A DNA stretch of 64,000 nt from Burkholderiaceae bacterium (GCA_023954015.1 JAMLIS010000010.1:62001-126000), one strand, 5' to 3'; shown: positions 44,721 through 54,241, numbered from the stretch's first letter. A program made the numbers and translations. Notes: generated by a model from the letters alone, not told the origin.

Positions 44721-45437
44721 ATGAAACGATGGTTTCCGATCGTGGCGGCGGCCTTCCTGATTGCCGGCTGCGACAACTCGAACGACAACCCGCCCGCGGC
44801 GCCGCAGGCGAGTAGCGGCCCGAGCGCCGGCTCGGCCAGGGACGACCAGCTGGTCACCGGACCGCGCGGTGCTGCGGAGACGTTGCCGCCGGCCAATCCG
44901 CCTGCGCCTGGCGCGACCGGGGACTCAGGCCGCGATACTGCCGCGACGAAGCCCAAGGACGACCTGAGCAAGCAGCAGGAACAGCAGGCCATGCCGAAGC
45001 CCGGGCAGGCAAACAATCATTCGAGCGAGGCGCTCAGTTCCCCGGGCACGAACAGCGGTTCGGCCCCGGCTGGTTCGACGCCGGGCGGTTCGACGCAAGC
45101 CGGTTCGACGCAGCTGGCGCAGTCGGGCGCTCAGCCGGCCGCCCCGCCGGCCGCCCAGCCGGCAGCGCAGCCCGTTACGCAGGAGCAGGCGCTCGCGCTG
45201 ATGAAGAAGCACAACTGTTCGGCGTGCCATGCGGTCGACAAGAAACTGGTCGGGCCGAGCTACAAGGAGGTTGCTGCGAAGTACAAGGGCGACCCGTCGG
45301 CGGAAGCCAAGCTGGTCGACAAGGTCGTCAAGGGCGGCTCCGGCGTCTGGGGTCCGGTGCCGATGCCTCCGCATCCGACCGTTCCGAAGGAAGACATCAA
45401 GGCGATCGTCGACTGGATCCTCGCCGGCGCCAGCTGA
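44721..45437 (+). CDS. Lipoprotein-anchored c-type cytochrome
   Basis: This 238-residue protein has a lipobox signal (VAAAFLIAGC), then about 125 residues of low-complexity Pro/Ala/Ser/Gly/Gln linker, then a class I cytochrome c domain with heme motif CSACH and the axial methionine in VPMPPHP. The domain resembles cytochrome c551/c552. The long linker would let the heme domain reach partners across the periplasm. The ATG at 44721 has GAGGA upstream. Electron partners are unknown. Confidence 0.88.
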   Translation: MKRWFPIVAAAFLIAGCDNSNDNPPAAPQASSGPSAGSARDDQLVTGPRGAAETLPPANPPAPGATGDSGRDTAATKPKDDLSKQQEQQAMPKPGQANNHSSEALSSPGTNSGSAPAGSTPGGSTQAGSTQLAQSGAQPAAPPAAQPAAQPVTQEQALALMKKHNCSACHAVDKKLVGPSYKEVAAKYKGDPSAEAKLVDKVVKGGSGVWGPVPMPPHPTVPKEDIKAIVDWILAGAS

Positions 45438-45543
45438 CAACCCAGCGCGCGACGCGGCGCTGAGCAACGCCCCGGGACGCCGTCCGTTCCGGGGCGTTCG
45501 TCGTTTCCGGGGCGCCCGTCGTCTCTCCGGACGATCCGCTTGC

Positions 45544-45560
45544 ATACCCATAGGGGTATA
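45544..45560. promoter_or_regulatory. CsoR-type operator of the RND operon
   Basis: ATACCCATAGGGGTATA is an inverted repeat of the TACCC/GGGTA kind bound by CsoR-family repressors. It lies 14 bases upstream of the adaptor start, at the head of an operon that itself ends in a CsoR-family gene. Confidence 0.7.
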
Positions 45561-45574
45561 GGTATCATGCGGCG

Positions 45575-46696
45575 ATGCACATTCATCGAACCCGCGTTTC
45601 GGCCGCGCCGGCACGGCCGTGCCGGCGCCTCGGCCGCATCCGCCGTTTCGTCGTCGCCGTCGCCGCGGCAGGCGCGGTTGCGCTGTCGGGCGCGGCGGTG
45701 CACGCCGCCGACGGCGCCGACAGTCCGGCGGTCGAGACCGTCGCGGTGCGTGCGCGGCCGGTACGCGCGTCGTTCGAGTTCGATGCCACCCTCGAAGCGG
45801 TGCGCCAGAGCACCGTCGCCGCGCAGGTAAGCGGCAATATCGTCGAGCGTTTCGTTCGCGCCGGCGATCGCGTGCGTGCCGGGCAGCCGCTCGTTCGCAT
45901 CGACGAACGCGACACGCAGGCCGCCGTCGCACGCAGCGAGGCGGCGATCGCGCAGGCGCGCGCCGAGCGGATCGACGCGCAGGCCGCCTGGGAACGCAAC
46001 CGCACTCTCGTCGAACGCGGCTTCCTGAGCCGCTCCGCCCTCGATGCATCGAGGGCGCGCCTGGACGCGGCCAAGGCCGCCGAACAGCAGGCGCTCGCCG
46101 GCTCGCGGCAGGCTTCGCTCGCACGCAGCTTCGCGACGGTCGTCGCGCCGTACGACGGCGTCGTGCTCGCCACGCTCGTCGATGCGGGCGACCTTGCGGC
46201 GCCGGGACGCGGCATCGCGACCCTCTACCAGCCGGGAGCCATGCGGGTCGTCGTCCAGGTTCCACTTTCGGCGCTGTCGAGCGCGCAGGACGCCAGCAAG
46301 GTCGAAGTGGTCTTCGCCAACGGGCAGACGCTCGTTCCGTCGCTTCGCACCTTCGTTCCCGGCATCGATCCGGTCACGCAGACGCGCGAGCTTCGGCTCG
46401 AATTCGCCGATTCGACGAAAGTGCCCGGTGTACCGGGACAACGCGCACGCGTGCGTTTCGACGGCGCCGAGGTGGTGCGCAAGACGATTCCGCAAAGCGC
46501 GGTCCTGCGCCGCGGCGAGCTCGAAGCGGTCTACGTCGCACGCGGCGATCGCTTCGCGTTGCGCGCAGTCCGCCTGGGAAGCGCCTACGGCGACGAAGTC
46601 GAAGTGCTCGGTGGCCTGGCCGACGGCGAGCAGGTGGCCACCGACCCGGTTCGCGCCGGACTCGCCGCCGCCGCGCCGCGCGCCGCGGCGCGCTGA
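45575..46696 (+). CDS. RND efflux periplasmic adaptor
   Basis: This 373-residue membrane-fusion protein has an N-terminal signal (RRFVVAVAAAGAVALSGAAV), a lipoyl-like half motif (VAAQVSGNIVERFVRAGDRV), a helical hairpin rich in Ala/Arg, the second lipoyl half (VVAPYDGVVLATLVDAGDL) and a beta-barrel domain. It links an RND pump to an outer-membrane channel. The permease follows after a few bases; no outer-membrane factor is in the operon. An ATG at 45567 is in another frame. Confidence 0.88.
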   Translation: MHIHRTRVSAAPARPCRRLGRIRRFVVAVAAAGAVALSGAAVHAADGADSPAVETVAVRARPVRASFEFDATLEAVRQSTVAAQVSGNIVERFVRAGDRVRAGQPLVRIDERDTQAAVARSEAAIAQARAERIDAQAAWERNRTLVERGFLSRSALDASRARLDAAKAAEQQALAGSRQASLARSFATVVAPYDGVVLATLVDAGDLAAPGRGIATLYQPGAMRVVVQVPLSALSSAQDASKVEVVFANGQTLVPSLRTFVPGIDPVTQTRELRLEFADSTKVPGVPGQRARVRFDGAEVVRKTIPQSAVLRRGELEAVYVARGDRFALRAVRLGSAYGDEVEVLGGLADGEQVATDPVRAGLAAAAPRAAAR

Positions 46697-46701
46697 CGCC
46701 G

Positions 46702-49700
46702 GTGTCCACGAAACCGCCCTCGTCGCAGGCGCCGCTCGGTGCGGCCGGGCGGATCGCGCGTGTCTTCCAGTCGAGCGCGCTGACGCCGCTGCTGGCGATC
46801 GCGGCGCTGCTGCTCGGGATGTTCGCGGTGCTGGTCACGCCGCGGGAGGAAGAGCCGCAGATCGACGTGACGATGGCCAACGTGATGATCGCGTTTCCCG
46901 GTGCATCCAGCGCCGACGTGCAGGCGCTCGTCGCGCTGCCGGCCGAGCAGGTCCTCTCGCAGATTGCCGGCGTCGAGCACACGTATTCGGTGGCGCGCCC
47001 CGGCGTCGCGGTGCTCACCGTCCAGTTCGAGGTCGGTGTCGCGCGAACCGAGGCGCTCGTGCGCCTGTACGACGCGCTCGAGGCGAACAGCGACTGGCTG
47101 CCGCGCGATCTCGGCGTGCTCGAGCCGATCGTCAAGCCCAAGGGCATCGACGACGTGCCGGTGCTCGCCGTCACGCTCTGGGCGCGCGATGCGCGACCGG
47201 CGTTCGATCTGGAGCGCGTCGCGCATTCCATCGAGGTCGAATTCGCCCGCGTCGACGGCGTGCGCGAAGTCCGCACTATAGGCGGCCCCGGACGCGTCGT
47301 TTCGGTTGCGCTCGACCCGGCGCGGATGCGCGAGCGCGAGGTCGACGTGATGGGTCTGCGACAAGCGCTCGCTTCGGCGAACTTCGGCATGCCCTCCGGC
47401 AGCGTTCCCGACGTCGAGCGGGGAGGCGGCATGCTGTCGGTGCAGACCGGCGAGTTCCTGCGCTCGGCCGACGACGTCGCGTCGCTCGTCGTCGGCGTGC
47501 ATCGCGGGCGTCCCGTATACCTGCGCGAGGTCGCGCAGGTGAGCGCCGGGGCCGCGCAACCGGGTCGATACGTCTGGTTCACGCCGGGCAGCGCCGCGCA
47601 GGACGCCGAGGCCGGCGACGCGCGCGATCGCGCGTTGCCCGGCGGGGTTTTTCCGGCGGTGACCGTGACGGTCACCAAGAAGCCGGGCGCGAACGCGGTC
47701 GACGTCGCTCGCGACGTGCGTGCGCGGCTCGAGTCGCTGCACAACCGCGTCGTGCCCGAGAACGTCGAGTGGACGATCACGCGCGATTACGGCCAGACCG
47801 CGTCGGACAAGGCGAACCAGCTGATTCTCAAGCTCGCCTTCGCGACCGCGTCGGTGATCGTGCTGGTCGGCCTCGCGCTCGGGCGGCGCGAAGCCGTCGT
47901 CGTCGGCGCAGCCGTGCTGCTCACGCTGGTCGCGACGCTGTTCGCGTCGTGGGCGTGGGGCTTCACGCTGAACCGCGTCTCGTTGTTCGCGCTGATCTTC
48001 TCGATCGGCATCCTCGTCGACGACGCCATCGTGGTGGTCGAGAACATCCATCGCCACCAGGCGCTGGACCCTTCCGCGAGCGACCTGAAGGCAATCATTC
48101 CCGGCGCCGTCGACGAGGTCGGCGGTCCCACCATCCTCGCCACGCTGACCGTCATCGCGGCGCTGCTGCCGATGGCCTTCGTCACCGGGTTGATGGGCCC
48201 GTACATGAGCCCGATCCCGATCAACGCGAGCATGGGAATGGCGATCTCGCTGGCGATCGCCTTCACCTTCACGCCGTGGCTTGCGGCGCGGCTGATGAAG
48301 CGGCACCGTGCGCACGACGGCGCCGCCCAGGGTCCGTCGCGCATGGAGCGCTTCTTCGCGCGCGCGCTCGGCCCGTTCCTGCGGAAGGCACGCGCGCGCC
48401 GCCTGCTCGCGCTCGGCGTTCTGCTGCTGATGGCCGCGTCGGTCGCGCTCGTGCCGCTGCAGGCGGTCGTGATGAAGATGCTGCCCTTCGACAACAAGAG
48501 CGAGTTCCAGCTGGTGGTCGACATGCCGGCGGGCACCGCGCTCGAGGACACGGCCGCCGCGCTGCACGACCTCGGTGGCTTCCTCGCGCAGCAACCCGAG
48601 GTGCGCGACCTGCAGGGCTACGCGGGGACGGCGGCGCCGATCACGTTCAACGGACTCGTTCGCCAGTACTATCTGCGCGCCGATCCCGAACTCGGCGAGC
48701 TGCAGGTCAACCTCGTCGACAAGGCGCACCGCACCGAGAAGAGCCACGCGATCGCGTCGCGGCTGCGCCCGCATCTCGTCGAGATCGCGCAGCGGCACGG
48801 CGCGCGCTTGCAGGTGGTCGAGGTTCCGCCCGGTCCTCCGGTGCGCGCACCGATCGTCGCCGAGGTCTACGGTCCCGACGAGCCGGGGCGAGTGGCGCTC
48901 GCCCGCCGAATGGCCGATGCCTTCGCGCGGACGCCCGACATCGTAGGCATCGACACGTCGACCCGCGAGGATGCGCCGCGCGCGTTCCTGCACGTCGACC
49001 GCGCACGCGCCGATTCGCTCGGCATTCCGGCCGCGGCGATCGCGCAGACCGTGCACGGCGCTCTCTCGGGCGTCGACGCGGCGTGGCTGCACCAGGGTTC
49101 GGGGAAGTACCCGGTCGCGATCCGCCTGCAGCTGCCGCGCGAGATGCAGGGCGGGATCGATGCGCTGCTTGCGTTGCCGATGAAGGCAGCCGACGGATCG
49201 ATGGTCGCACTGTCGGAGCTCGTGCGCGTCGAGCGCGGCGTCATCGACAAGCCGCGCTACACGAAGGACCTGCTCGGCGTGCAGTACGTGCTGGGCGACA
49301 TGGGCGGCGCGCTCGACTCGCCGCTCTACGGACTGGCAGCGATCCGCGCGTCGCTGCCCGAGGCGGCGCTTCCCGGCACGGGCCCGCTGTGCGAATACTG
49401 GATCCACCAGCCGGCAGACGCCTGGAGCCAGTACGCGATCAAGTGGGACGGCGAGTCGCAGATCACCTACGAGACCTTCCGCGACATGGGGGCGGCCTAC
49501 GCCGTGGGCCTGTTGCTGATCTACCTGCTCGTCGTCGCAGAGTTCCGTTCGTACGTCGCGCCGCTGGTGATCATGGCACCGATCCCGCTGACGCTGATCG
49601 GAGTGATGCCGGGGCACGCGTTGCTCGGCGCGCAATTCACCGCGACGTCGATGATCGGAATGATCGCGCTGGCCGGAATCATCGTGCGCAACTCGATCCT

Positions 49701-50010
49701 GCTGGTCGACTTCATCGAACTGCAGATCGCCGAGGGCATTGCCTACCGCGATGCCGTGATCCGCGCGGCGGCGGTGCGCGCGCAGCCGATCGCGCTCACC
49801 GCGCTGGCGGCGATGACCGGTGCGTTCTTCATCCTCGACGATCCGATCTTCTCGGGGCTCGCCGTGTCGCTGATCTTCGGCATCCTCGTCTCGACCGCGC
49901 TCACGCTGATCGTGATCCCGGTGCTGCATTACGCCGTGTTCCGGCGCCGCCACGAGGCGCCCGCCGGCGCCGATCCCTTGTCCCCATCCTCCGAAGGAGT
50001 GCAACCATGA
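46702..50010 (+). CDS. RND efflux transporter permease
   Basis: This 1102-residue inner-membrane proton antiporter has the 12-helix RND layout with two large periplasmic loops. The proton-relay region reads GILVDDAIVVVENIHRH, with the double Asp of the hydrophobe/amphiphile group rather than the DGAVV of heavy-metal CzcA pumps. The start is a GTG at 46702 in a short gap after the adaptor. The stop overlaps the DUF2892 start by four bases. The substrate is not evident; the regulator suggests a metal, persulfide or reactive electrophile stimulus. Confidence 0.9.
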   Translation: MSTKPPSSQAPLGAAGRIARVFQSSALTPLLAIAALLLGMFAVLVTPREEEPQIDVTMANVMIAFPGASSADVQALVALPAEQVLSQIAGVEHTYSVARPGVAVLTVQFEVGVARTEALVRLYDALEANSDWLPRDLGVLEPIVKPKGIDDVPVLAVTLWARDARPAFDLERVAHSIEVEFARVDGVREVRTIGGPGRVVSVALDPARMREREVDVMGLRQALASANFGMPSGSVPDVERGGGMLSVQTGEFLRSADDVASLVVGVHRGRPVYLREVAQVSAGAAQPGRYVWFTPGSAAQDAEAGDARDRALPGGVFPAVTVTVTKKPGANAVDVARDVRARLESLHNRVVPENVEWTITRDYGQTASDKANQLILKLAFATASVIVLVGLALGRREAVVVGAAVLLTLVATLFASWAWGFTLNRVSLFALIFSIGILVDDAIVVVENIHRHQALDPSASDLKAIIPGAVDEVGGPTILATLTVIAALLPMAFVTGLMGPYMSPIPINASMGMAISLAIAFTFTPWLAARLMKRHRAHDGAAQGPSRMERFFARALGPFLRKARARRLLALGVLLLMAASVALVPLQAVVMKMLPFDNKSEFQLVVDMPAGTALEDTAAALHDLGGFLAQQPEVRDLQGYAGTAAPITFNGLVRQYYLRADPELGELQVNLVDKAHRTEKSHAIASRLRPHLVEIAQRHGARLQVVEVPPGPPVRAPIVAEVYGPDEPGRVALARRMADAFARTPDIVGIDTSTREDAPRAFLHVDRARADSLGIPAAAIAQTVHGALSGVDAAWLHQGSGKYPVAIRLQLPREMQGGIDALLALPMKAADGSMVALSELVRVERGVIDKPRYTKDLLGVQYVLGDMGGALDSPLYGLAAIRASLPEAALPGTGPLCEYWIHQPADAWSQYAIKWDGESQITYETFRDMGAAYAVGLLLIYLLVVAEFRSYVAPLVIMAPIPLTLIGVMPGHALLGAQFTATSMIGMIALAGIIVRNSILLVDFIELQIAEGIAYRDAVIRAAAVRAQPIALTALAAMTGAFFILDDPIFSGLAVSLIFGILVSTALTLIVIPVLHYAVFRRRHEAPAGADPLSPSSEGVQP

Positions 50011-50231
50011 CCGTAGACCGCCTGATCCGGATCTTCGCCGGAAGCTTCATCCTCGTCTCGCTCGCGCTGGGCGTCGAAGGCAGCCCGCTCTTCGTCTCGA
50101 AGTGGTTTCTCGCGTTCACCGCATTCGTCGGCTTCAACCTGTTCCAGTTCGGATTCAGCAACGTCTGTCCGCTGGGCATGATCCTGAAGCGACTGGGCGT
50201 CTCCGACGCGCCGTCGACGTGCGCCCGATGA
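50007..50231 (+). CDS. DUF2892 (YgaP-type) inner-membrane protein
   Basis: This 74-residue protein has two membrane helices (RLIRIFAGSFILVSLALGV; LAFTAFVGFNLFQFGF) and the family ending NVCPLGMILKRLG. DUF2892 is the membrane part of the rhodanese YgaP and often occurs with sulfur-handling genes and CsoR/CstR regulators. It is translationally coupled to genes on both sides (ATGA overlaps). Confidence 0.9.
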   Translation: MTVDRLIRIFAGSFILVSLALGVEGSPLFVSKWFLAFTAFVGFNLFQFGFSNVCPLGMILKRLGVSDAPSTCAR

Positions 50232-50566
50232 AGGAGCACCGCCCTTCGACTCCGGCGCAGGCCTGCACCGTGGACATGCGAGCGCTGCGCGACGAGTCTT
50301 CGCGCACCGATCTGCTCAATCGCCTGCGCCGCGCCGAGGGCCAGTTGCGCGGCGTGCAGCGAATGGTCGAGGAGGGCGACGACTGCATGCAGATCGCCCA
50401 GCAGATCGCCGCCGTGCGGCGCGCGCTCGACAGCGCCTACGTGCGGATGACGGTCTGCTTCATGGAGCAGGAACTGTCCAGCCGCGTGCGGGACACCAAG
50501 GGCCGTCCGCAGGACCTGAGCGAACTGCTCGGCAACGTCGAGACGCTGCTCGCGAAAGTACGCTGA
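50228..50566 (+). CDS. CsoR/RcnR/FrmR-family repressor
   Basis: This 112-residue all-helical repressor contains the family core LLNRLRRAEGQLRGVQRMVE and CMQIAQQIAAVRRALDSAYV. The first conserved Cys (in DDCMQ) is present. By my alignment to CsoR, the positions of the later His and Cys ligands are Phe and Glu, with a Cys one place before the His position (MTVCFMEQEL), so canonical Cu(I) binding is unlikely. An extra N-terminal Cys lies in AQACTV. It probably binds the operator at 45544 and represses the operon. Confidence 0.88.
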   Translation: MKEHRPSTPAQACTVDMRALRDESSRTDLLNRLRRAEGQLRGVQRMVEEGDDCMQIAQQIAAVRRALDSAYVRMTVCFMEQELSSRVRDTKGRPQDLSELLGNVETLLAKVR

Positions 50567-50636
50567 GGCCGCCGCCGGGCGCTACGGCGCATGCCGCATG
50601 CTATGGTCCGCGCGATTGCGCCCGCGCGTACCCGGC

Positions 50637-51800
50637 ATGCATTGGCCCTTGTCCCTGTCGCCGCTCCAGCACGGCATGTTCGTGCTCGTCGGGCTCCTCA
50701 GCTACGTGATGGTCACGCGCATCGGTGGCCATCACCGGCATCCGTCGGCCGCAATTGCCTGGGTCCTGCTGATCGCGCTGCTCCCGTACCTGGGGTTGCC
50801 GCTTTTTCTCGTGTTCGGCACTCGCAAGCTGGTGCGCCCGGCACGGCGCGGCGCGCGTCCCGACCGCCCCTGGCGCGCGGATGGTCCCGAATGGGCGCTG
50901 CAGTTGCTCGCTGCGCTCGACGTCCCGAAGCCGGTGCGCAACCGGTCGATCGAGTTCCACGGCGACGGCGCCGAGTCGCTGCGTGCGCTGCTCGACATCG
51001 TCGCCCGGGCGCAGGAGCGCGTCGACGTCTGTACCTACGCGGTGGGCGACGACGAGGTCGGCCGAGCCGTGCTTTCGGCGCTCGTGCAGGCCGCGCAGCG
51101 CGGCGTTCGCGTGCGGGTGCTTCTCGATGCGATCGGCGGACTGCGCGGCGCGCGGCGTACCGTCGCGACGCTGCACGCCACCGGAGTCGAACTGCGCTGG
51201 TTCATGCCGGTTCTGCGCAATCCGGTTCACGGCCGCACGAACCTGCGCGACCACCGCAAGCTGGTCGTCGCCGACGGCCGTGCGATGTGGAGCGGCGGGC
51301 GCAACCTGGCAGCCGCATATTTCGACGACGGAGACGGTGGCTGGATCGACCTGAGCTTCGTCGTGCGCGGTCCGCTTGCGTTGCAGGCGCAGGACCTGCT
51401 CGAGCGCGACTGGCAGGCCGCGCACGGTCGCGTCGTCGCCGGCGACCTCGCCGACGGCGCCGCCGCCGAGGCATTCGACGGGCCGCCGGCGCAACTGGTG
51501 CCGAGCGGGCCCGATCTCGCCGACGACACGCTGTACGCGTTGCTCGTGGCCGCCGCGTTCCGTGCGGAGCGGCGCATCGTTGCGGTCACGCCCTATTTCG
51601 TTCCGGAGGATGCGCTGCTCGCGGCATGGTGCGTCGCCTGTCGCCGGGGCGTGCGCATCGATCTCGTCGTGCCGTCGCGATCGAACCACCGCATGGCCGA
51701 CCTGGCGCGCGGTCGCGGGGGGGGCGCGCGGGGGGGGGCCCGCGCGCGCCCCGCCCTTTCCACCCGCCATCCTGCGCGGTGGAAGACCCCCGCTGTCTAA
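50637..51800 (+). CDS. Phospholipase D / cardiolipin synthase-like protein, truncated at the junction
   Basis: The protein begins with two membrane helices (HGMFVLVGLLSYVMV; WVLLIALLPYLGLPLFLVFG), as in cardiolipin synthases, followed by the first PLD domain with HKD motif HRKLVVADG (H206, K208, D213) and ending SGGRN. Homology stops at about residue 360 (SNHRMADLARGR), well before the second HKD motif. The frame then runs into a G-rich fold-back and meaningless residues to a stop at 51798-51800. The true 3' half is missing from this window. Confidence 0.85.
   Translation: MHWPLSLSPLQHGMFVLVGLLSYVMVTRIGGHHRHPSAAIAWVLLIALLPYLGLPLFLVFGTRKLVRPARRGARPDRPWRADGPEWALQLLAALDVPKPVRNRSIEFHGDGAESLRALLDIVARAQERVDVCTYAVGDDEVGRAVLSALVQAAQRGVRVRVLLDAIGGLRGARRTVATLHATGVELRWFMPVLRNPVHGRTNLRDHRKLVVADGRAMWSGGRNLAAAYFDDGDGGWIDLSFVVRGPLALQAQDLLERDWQAAHGRVVAGDLADGAAAEAFDGPPAQLVPSGPDLADDTLYALLVAAAFRAERRIVAVTPYFVPEDALLAAWCVACRRGVRIDLVVPSRSNHRMADLARGRGGGARGGARARPALSTRHPARWKTPAV
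51717..51757. other. Probable chimeric assembly junction
   Basis: A run of G with GGGGCGCGCGGG (51721-51732) is followed by its near inverse CCCGCGCGCGCCCC (51739-51752), a fold-back. To the left the genes are betaproteobacterial; to the right all are of actinobacterial type. The join falls inside a gene with no mobile-element signature. Confidence 0.8.
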
Positions 51801-51870
51801 GGTTTGTCGATACCGTGACCGGGTCAGGCACTTCGACCCCCAGCACAATTCGACCCCCAGGAGGTCCCAC

Positions 51871-52122
51871 GTGTACATCGGTCTCGGCATCGCACTCCTC
51901 GTCATCGGTGCGATCCTCTACTTCGCCGTCACCGCATCGATCGGTGGCATCAGCATCTCGATGATCGGTCTGATCCTCATGATCGGCGGTGTCCTCGCGA
52001 TCCTCCTCTCCTTCCTCCAGCAGGCAGGCAACCGCAGCCGTGGCATCACGACGACTCGCGAAACGTCCGTGGACCCGGGCAGCGGCTCGCGCATCGAGCG
52101 CACCGACGTCGACCCCCACTGA
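51871..52122 (+). CDS. DUF6458-family small membrane protein
   Basis: This 83-residue protein has two membrane helices (IGLGIALLVIGAILYFAV; SMIGLILMIGGVLAILLSF) and a hydrophilic tail (GSGSRIERTDVDPH). This layout is typical of a small actinobacterial family, DUF6458. The GTG start has AGGAGG 6 bases upstream. It is the first intact gene right of the junction. Function is unknown. Confidence 0.85.
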   Translation: MYIGLGIALLVIGAILYFAVTASIGGISISMIGLILMIGGVLAILLSFLQQAGNRSRGITTTRETSVDPGSGSRIERTDVDPH

Positions 52123-52161
52123 GGCTGTCGCACCCCACTGAGACTGTCGGCCCACACGCGA

Positions 52162-52196
52162 CGGCGCCCCCACCCGGATCGCGGGTGGGGGCGCCG
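52162..52196. terminator. Hairpin between convergent DUF6458 and acyl-CoA dehydrogenase genes
   Basis: The stem CGGCGCCCCCACCC / GGGTGGGGGCGCCG with loop GGATCGC is perfect over 14 bp. It lies between two convergent genes and could act in both directions. There is no T-tract, as is common in high-GC actinobacteria. Confidence 0.65.
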
Positions 52197-52214
52197 TGGT
52201 CTGTGTGACCGACT

Positions 52215-54089
52215 TCAGAACGCCGACTCGGGCACGTCCATGAGGCTGTTGTCGGTCGCCTCGGCGATGGTGCGCTCGGCGGACAGGCGGGGCAGGACGT
52301 TGCGAGCGAAGAACTGTGCCGCCGCGACCTTGCCGGTGTAGAAGTCCTTGTCCTTGCCGTCGGCCCCGGCCTCGAGGGCCGCGAGGGCCACCTCGGCCTG
52401 ACGCAGGAGCAACCAGCCGACGACGAGGTCGCCGGCGGCAAGCAGGAAGCGCGTGGTGTTCTGCCCGACCTTGTAGAGGTTGGTGACGTCCCCGCCCTCG
52501 GCGCGTGGGTCGGACTTCATCAACTCACCCACCATGGCGCCCAAGATGCCCTGCACGTCGTCGAGGCCCTGGGCGAGCAACTCGCGGTCCTTGTCGATGG
52601 CCCCGTGGTGGGCACCGAGGTCCTTGGCGAACTCCTGGATCTGCGCGGCGATCGTGCCCAGGCTCTCGGCCTGGTCCTTGATGATCTTGCGGAAGAAGAA
52701 GTCCTGTCCCTGGATCGCCGTCGTGCCCTCGTAGAGGGTGTCGATCTTGGCGTCCCGGACGTACTGCTCGATCGGGTACTCCTGGAGGAAGCCGGAGCCG
52801 CCGAAGGTCTGGAGGGACTCGGTCCCGAGCAGCACCCAGGCCCGCTCCGAACCCAGGCCCTTGACGATCGGGAGCATGAGGTCGTTGAGTCGGCTGGCCT
52901 TCTCACCGGCCGTGCCCTTCTCGAGCGACTCCTGACCGGTGCGCAGTTGCTCCTGGTCGACGGTGTCCTGAAGGGAGGCGGTGTAGAGCACGAGCGCGCG
53001 CAACCCCTCGGCATACGCCTTCTGGAGCATGAGCGAGCGGCGCACGTCCGGGTGGTGGGTGATCGTCACGCGGGGCGCGTTCTTGTCGGCGGCCTGGGTC
53101 AGGTCCGGGCCCTGGACCCGCTGCTTGGCGTACTCGAGGGCGTTGAGGTAGCCGCTGGAGAGGGTCGCGATGGCCTTGGTCCCGACGAGCATGCGGGCGT
53201 GCTCGATGACCCGGAACATCTGGGCGATGCCGTCGTGGACGTCGCCGAGCAGGGTGCCGACGGCCGGGGTCTTCTCGCCGAAGGTGAGCTCGCAGGTGGT
53301 GGAGACCTTGAGGCCCATCTTCTTCTCGACGTTGGTCACCTCGACGCCGTTGCGCTCGCCGAGCTCACCGGTCTCGAGGTCGACGTGGAACTTCGGGACG
53401 ATGAAGAGCGAGAGCCCTTTGGTGCCGGCGCCGGCGCCCTCGGGACGGGCCAGGACGAAGTGGACGACGTTGTCGACCATGTCGGACTCGCCGCTGGTGA
53501 TGAAGCGCTTGGTGCCGGTGATGTTCCAGGTGCCGTCCTCGTTCTGGACGGCCTTGGTGCGGCCGGCGCCGACGTCGGAGCCGGCGTCGGGCTCGGTGAG
53601 GACCATCGTGCAGTGCCAGCCGCGCTCGATGATGTGCGGCGCGAGCTTCTTCTGGTCGTCGGTGCCCAGGATGTAGAGCAGGCGCGCGAAGGCGTAGGAC
53701 GCGGCGAACATCGCGATCGCCGGGTTCGCGCCGAGGACCATCTCGTTCATGGCCCACTTCAGGCTCGGCGGGGCGACGGTGCCGCCCAGCTCCTCGTTGA
53801 CGTCGACGCTCCAGAAGCCGCTGTCCTGGTAGGCCTTGTAGGACTTCTTGAAGGACTCCGGCATCGTCACGGCCTGCGTCTGCTGGTCGTAGACGGGCGG
53901 GTTGCGGTCGGCGTCGACGAAACTCTCGGCGAGTTCGTTCTCGGCCAGGCGCGCGACCTCCTTGAGCATCTCGCGAGCGGTGTCTTCGTCGAGGTCGGCG
54001 TAGGGGCCGTGACCGAGGACGTCGCCGCGACCGAGCACCTCGAAGAGGTTGAACTCGATGTCGCGCAGGTTGGACTTGTAGTGGCCCAT
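52215..54089 (-). CDS. Acyl-CoA dehydrogenase (FadE type)
   Basis: This 624-residue flavoenzyme oxidises acyl-CoA to trans-2-enoyl-CoA in beta-oxidation. The N-terminal extension ([20 protein letters not shown]) and long C-terminal domain place it with the roughly 600-residue FadE5-like group. The FAD/substrate motifs [15 protein letters not shown] and [13 protein letters not shown] are present, and the catalytic Glu is in [11 protein letters not shown] (E454). The upstream region carries a TetR-like palindrome. It is monocistronic as far as the window shows. Confidence 0.95.
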   Translation of the reverse strand: MGHYKSNLRDIEFNLFEVLGRGDVLGHGPYADLDEDTAREMLKEVARLAENELAESFVDADRNPPVYDQQTQAVTMPESFKKSYKAYQDSGFWSVDVNEELGGTVAPPSLKWAMNEMVLGANPAIAMFAASYAFARLLYILGTDDQKKLAPHIIERGWHCTMVLTEPDAGSDVGAGRTKAVQNEDGTWNITGTKRFITSGESDMVDNVVHFVLARPEGAGAGTKGLSLFIVPKFHVDLETGELGERNGVEVTNVEKKMGLKVSTTCELTFGEKTPAVGTLLGDVHDGIAQMFRVIEHARMLVGTKAIATLSSGYLNALEYAKQRVQGPDLTQAADKNAPRVTITHHPDVRRSLMLQKAYAEGLRALVLYTASLQDTVDQEQLRTGQESLEKGTAGEKASRLNDLMLPIVKGLGSERAWVLLGTESLQTFGGSGFLQEYPIEQYVRDAKIDTLYEGTTAIQGQDFFFRKIIKDQAESLGTIAAQIQEFAKDLGAHHGAIDKDRELLAQGLDDVQGILGAMVGELMKSDPRAEGGDVTNLYKVGQNTTRFLLAAGDLVVGWLLLRQAEVALAALEAGADGKDKDFYTGKVAAAQFFARNVLPRLSAERTIAEATDNSLMDVPESAF

Positions 54090-54124
54090 GAGAGGGGTCC
54101 TTTCGGTGCGTCAGCAACGTTGCC

Positions 54125-54152
54125 TACTCACCAGTATCACTACCGGTCAGTA
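54125..54152. promoter_or_regulatory. TetR-type operator upstream of the acyl-CoA dehydrogenase gene
   Basis: TACTCACCAGTA-TCAC-TACCGGTCAGTA is a 28-bp inverted repeat with 10 of 12 positions matching between arms. It lies 36 bases before the ATG of the dehydrogenase, in the gap to the divergent DUF6584 gene. TetR-family fatty-acid regulators of actinobacteria bind sites of this shape; the regulator gene is not in the window. Confidence 0.6.
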
Positions 54153-54241
54153 ACAAATGCAAGACCCAGCCTGTGGGCTGGACCACAGGGCGTCCGCGTT
54201 GCACCGGGTGCGTGGTCGGTGCGTTGTGGTTCGATGCAGGC

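Noticed and set aside
46585..50004. Very long open frame antisense to the RND permease gene
   Set aside because: It is a composition shadow: rich in Arg/His/Gln with no family resemblance, while the plus strand encodes a complete RND protein.
51717..51800. Natural horizontal transfer explaining the taxonomic switch
   Set aside because: No mobility gene, attachment site or direct repeat is present, the switch is mid-gene, and the bases at the join look artefactual.
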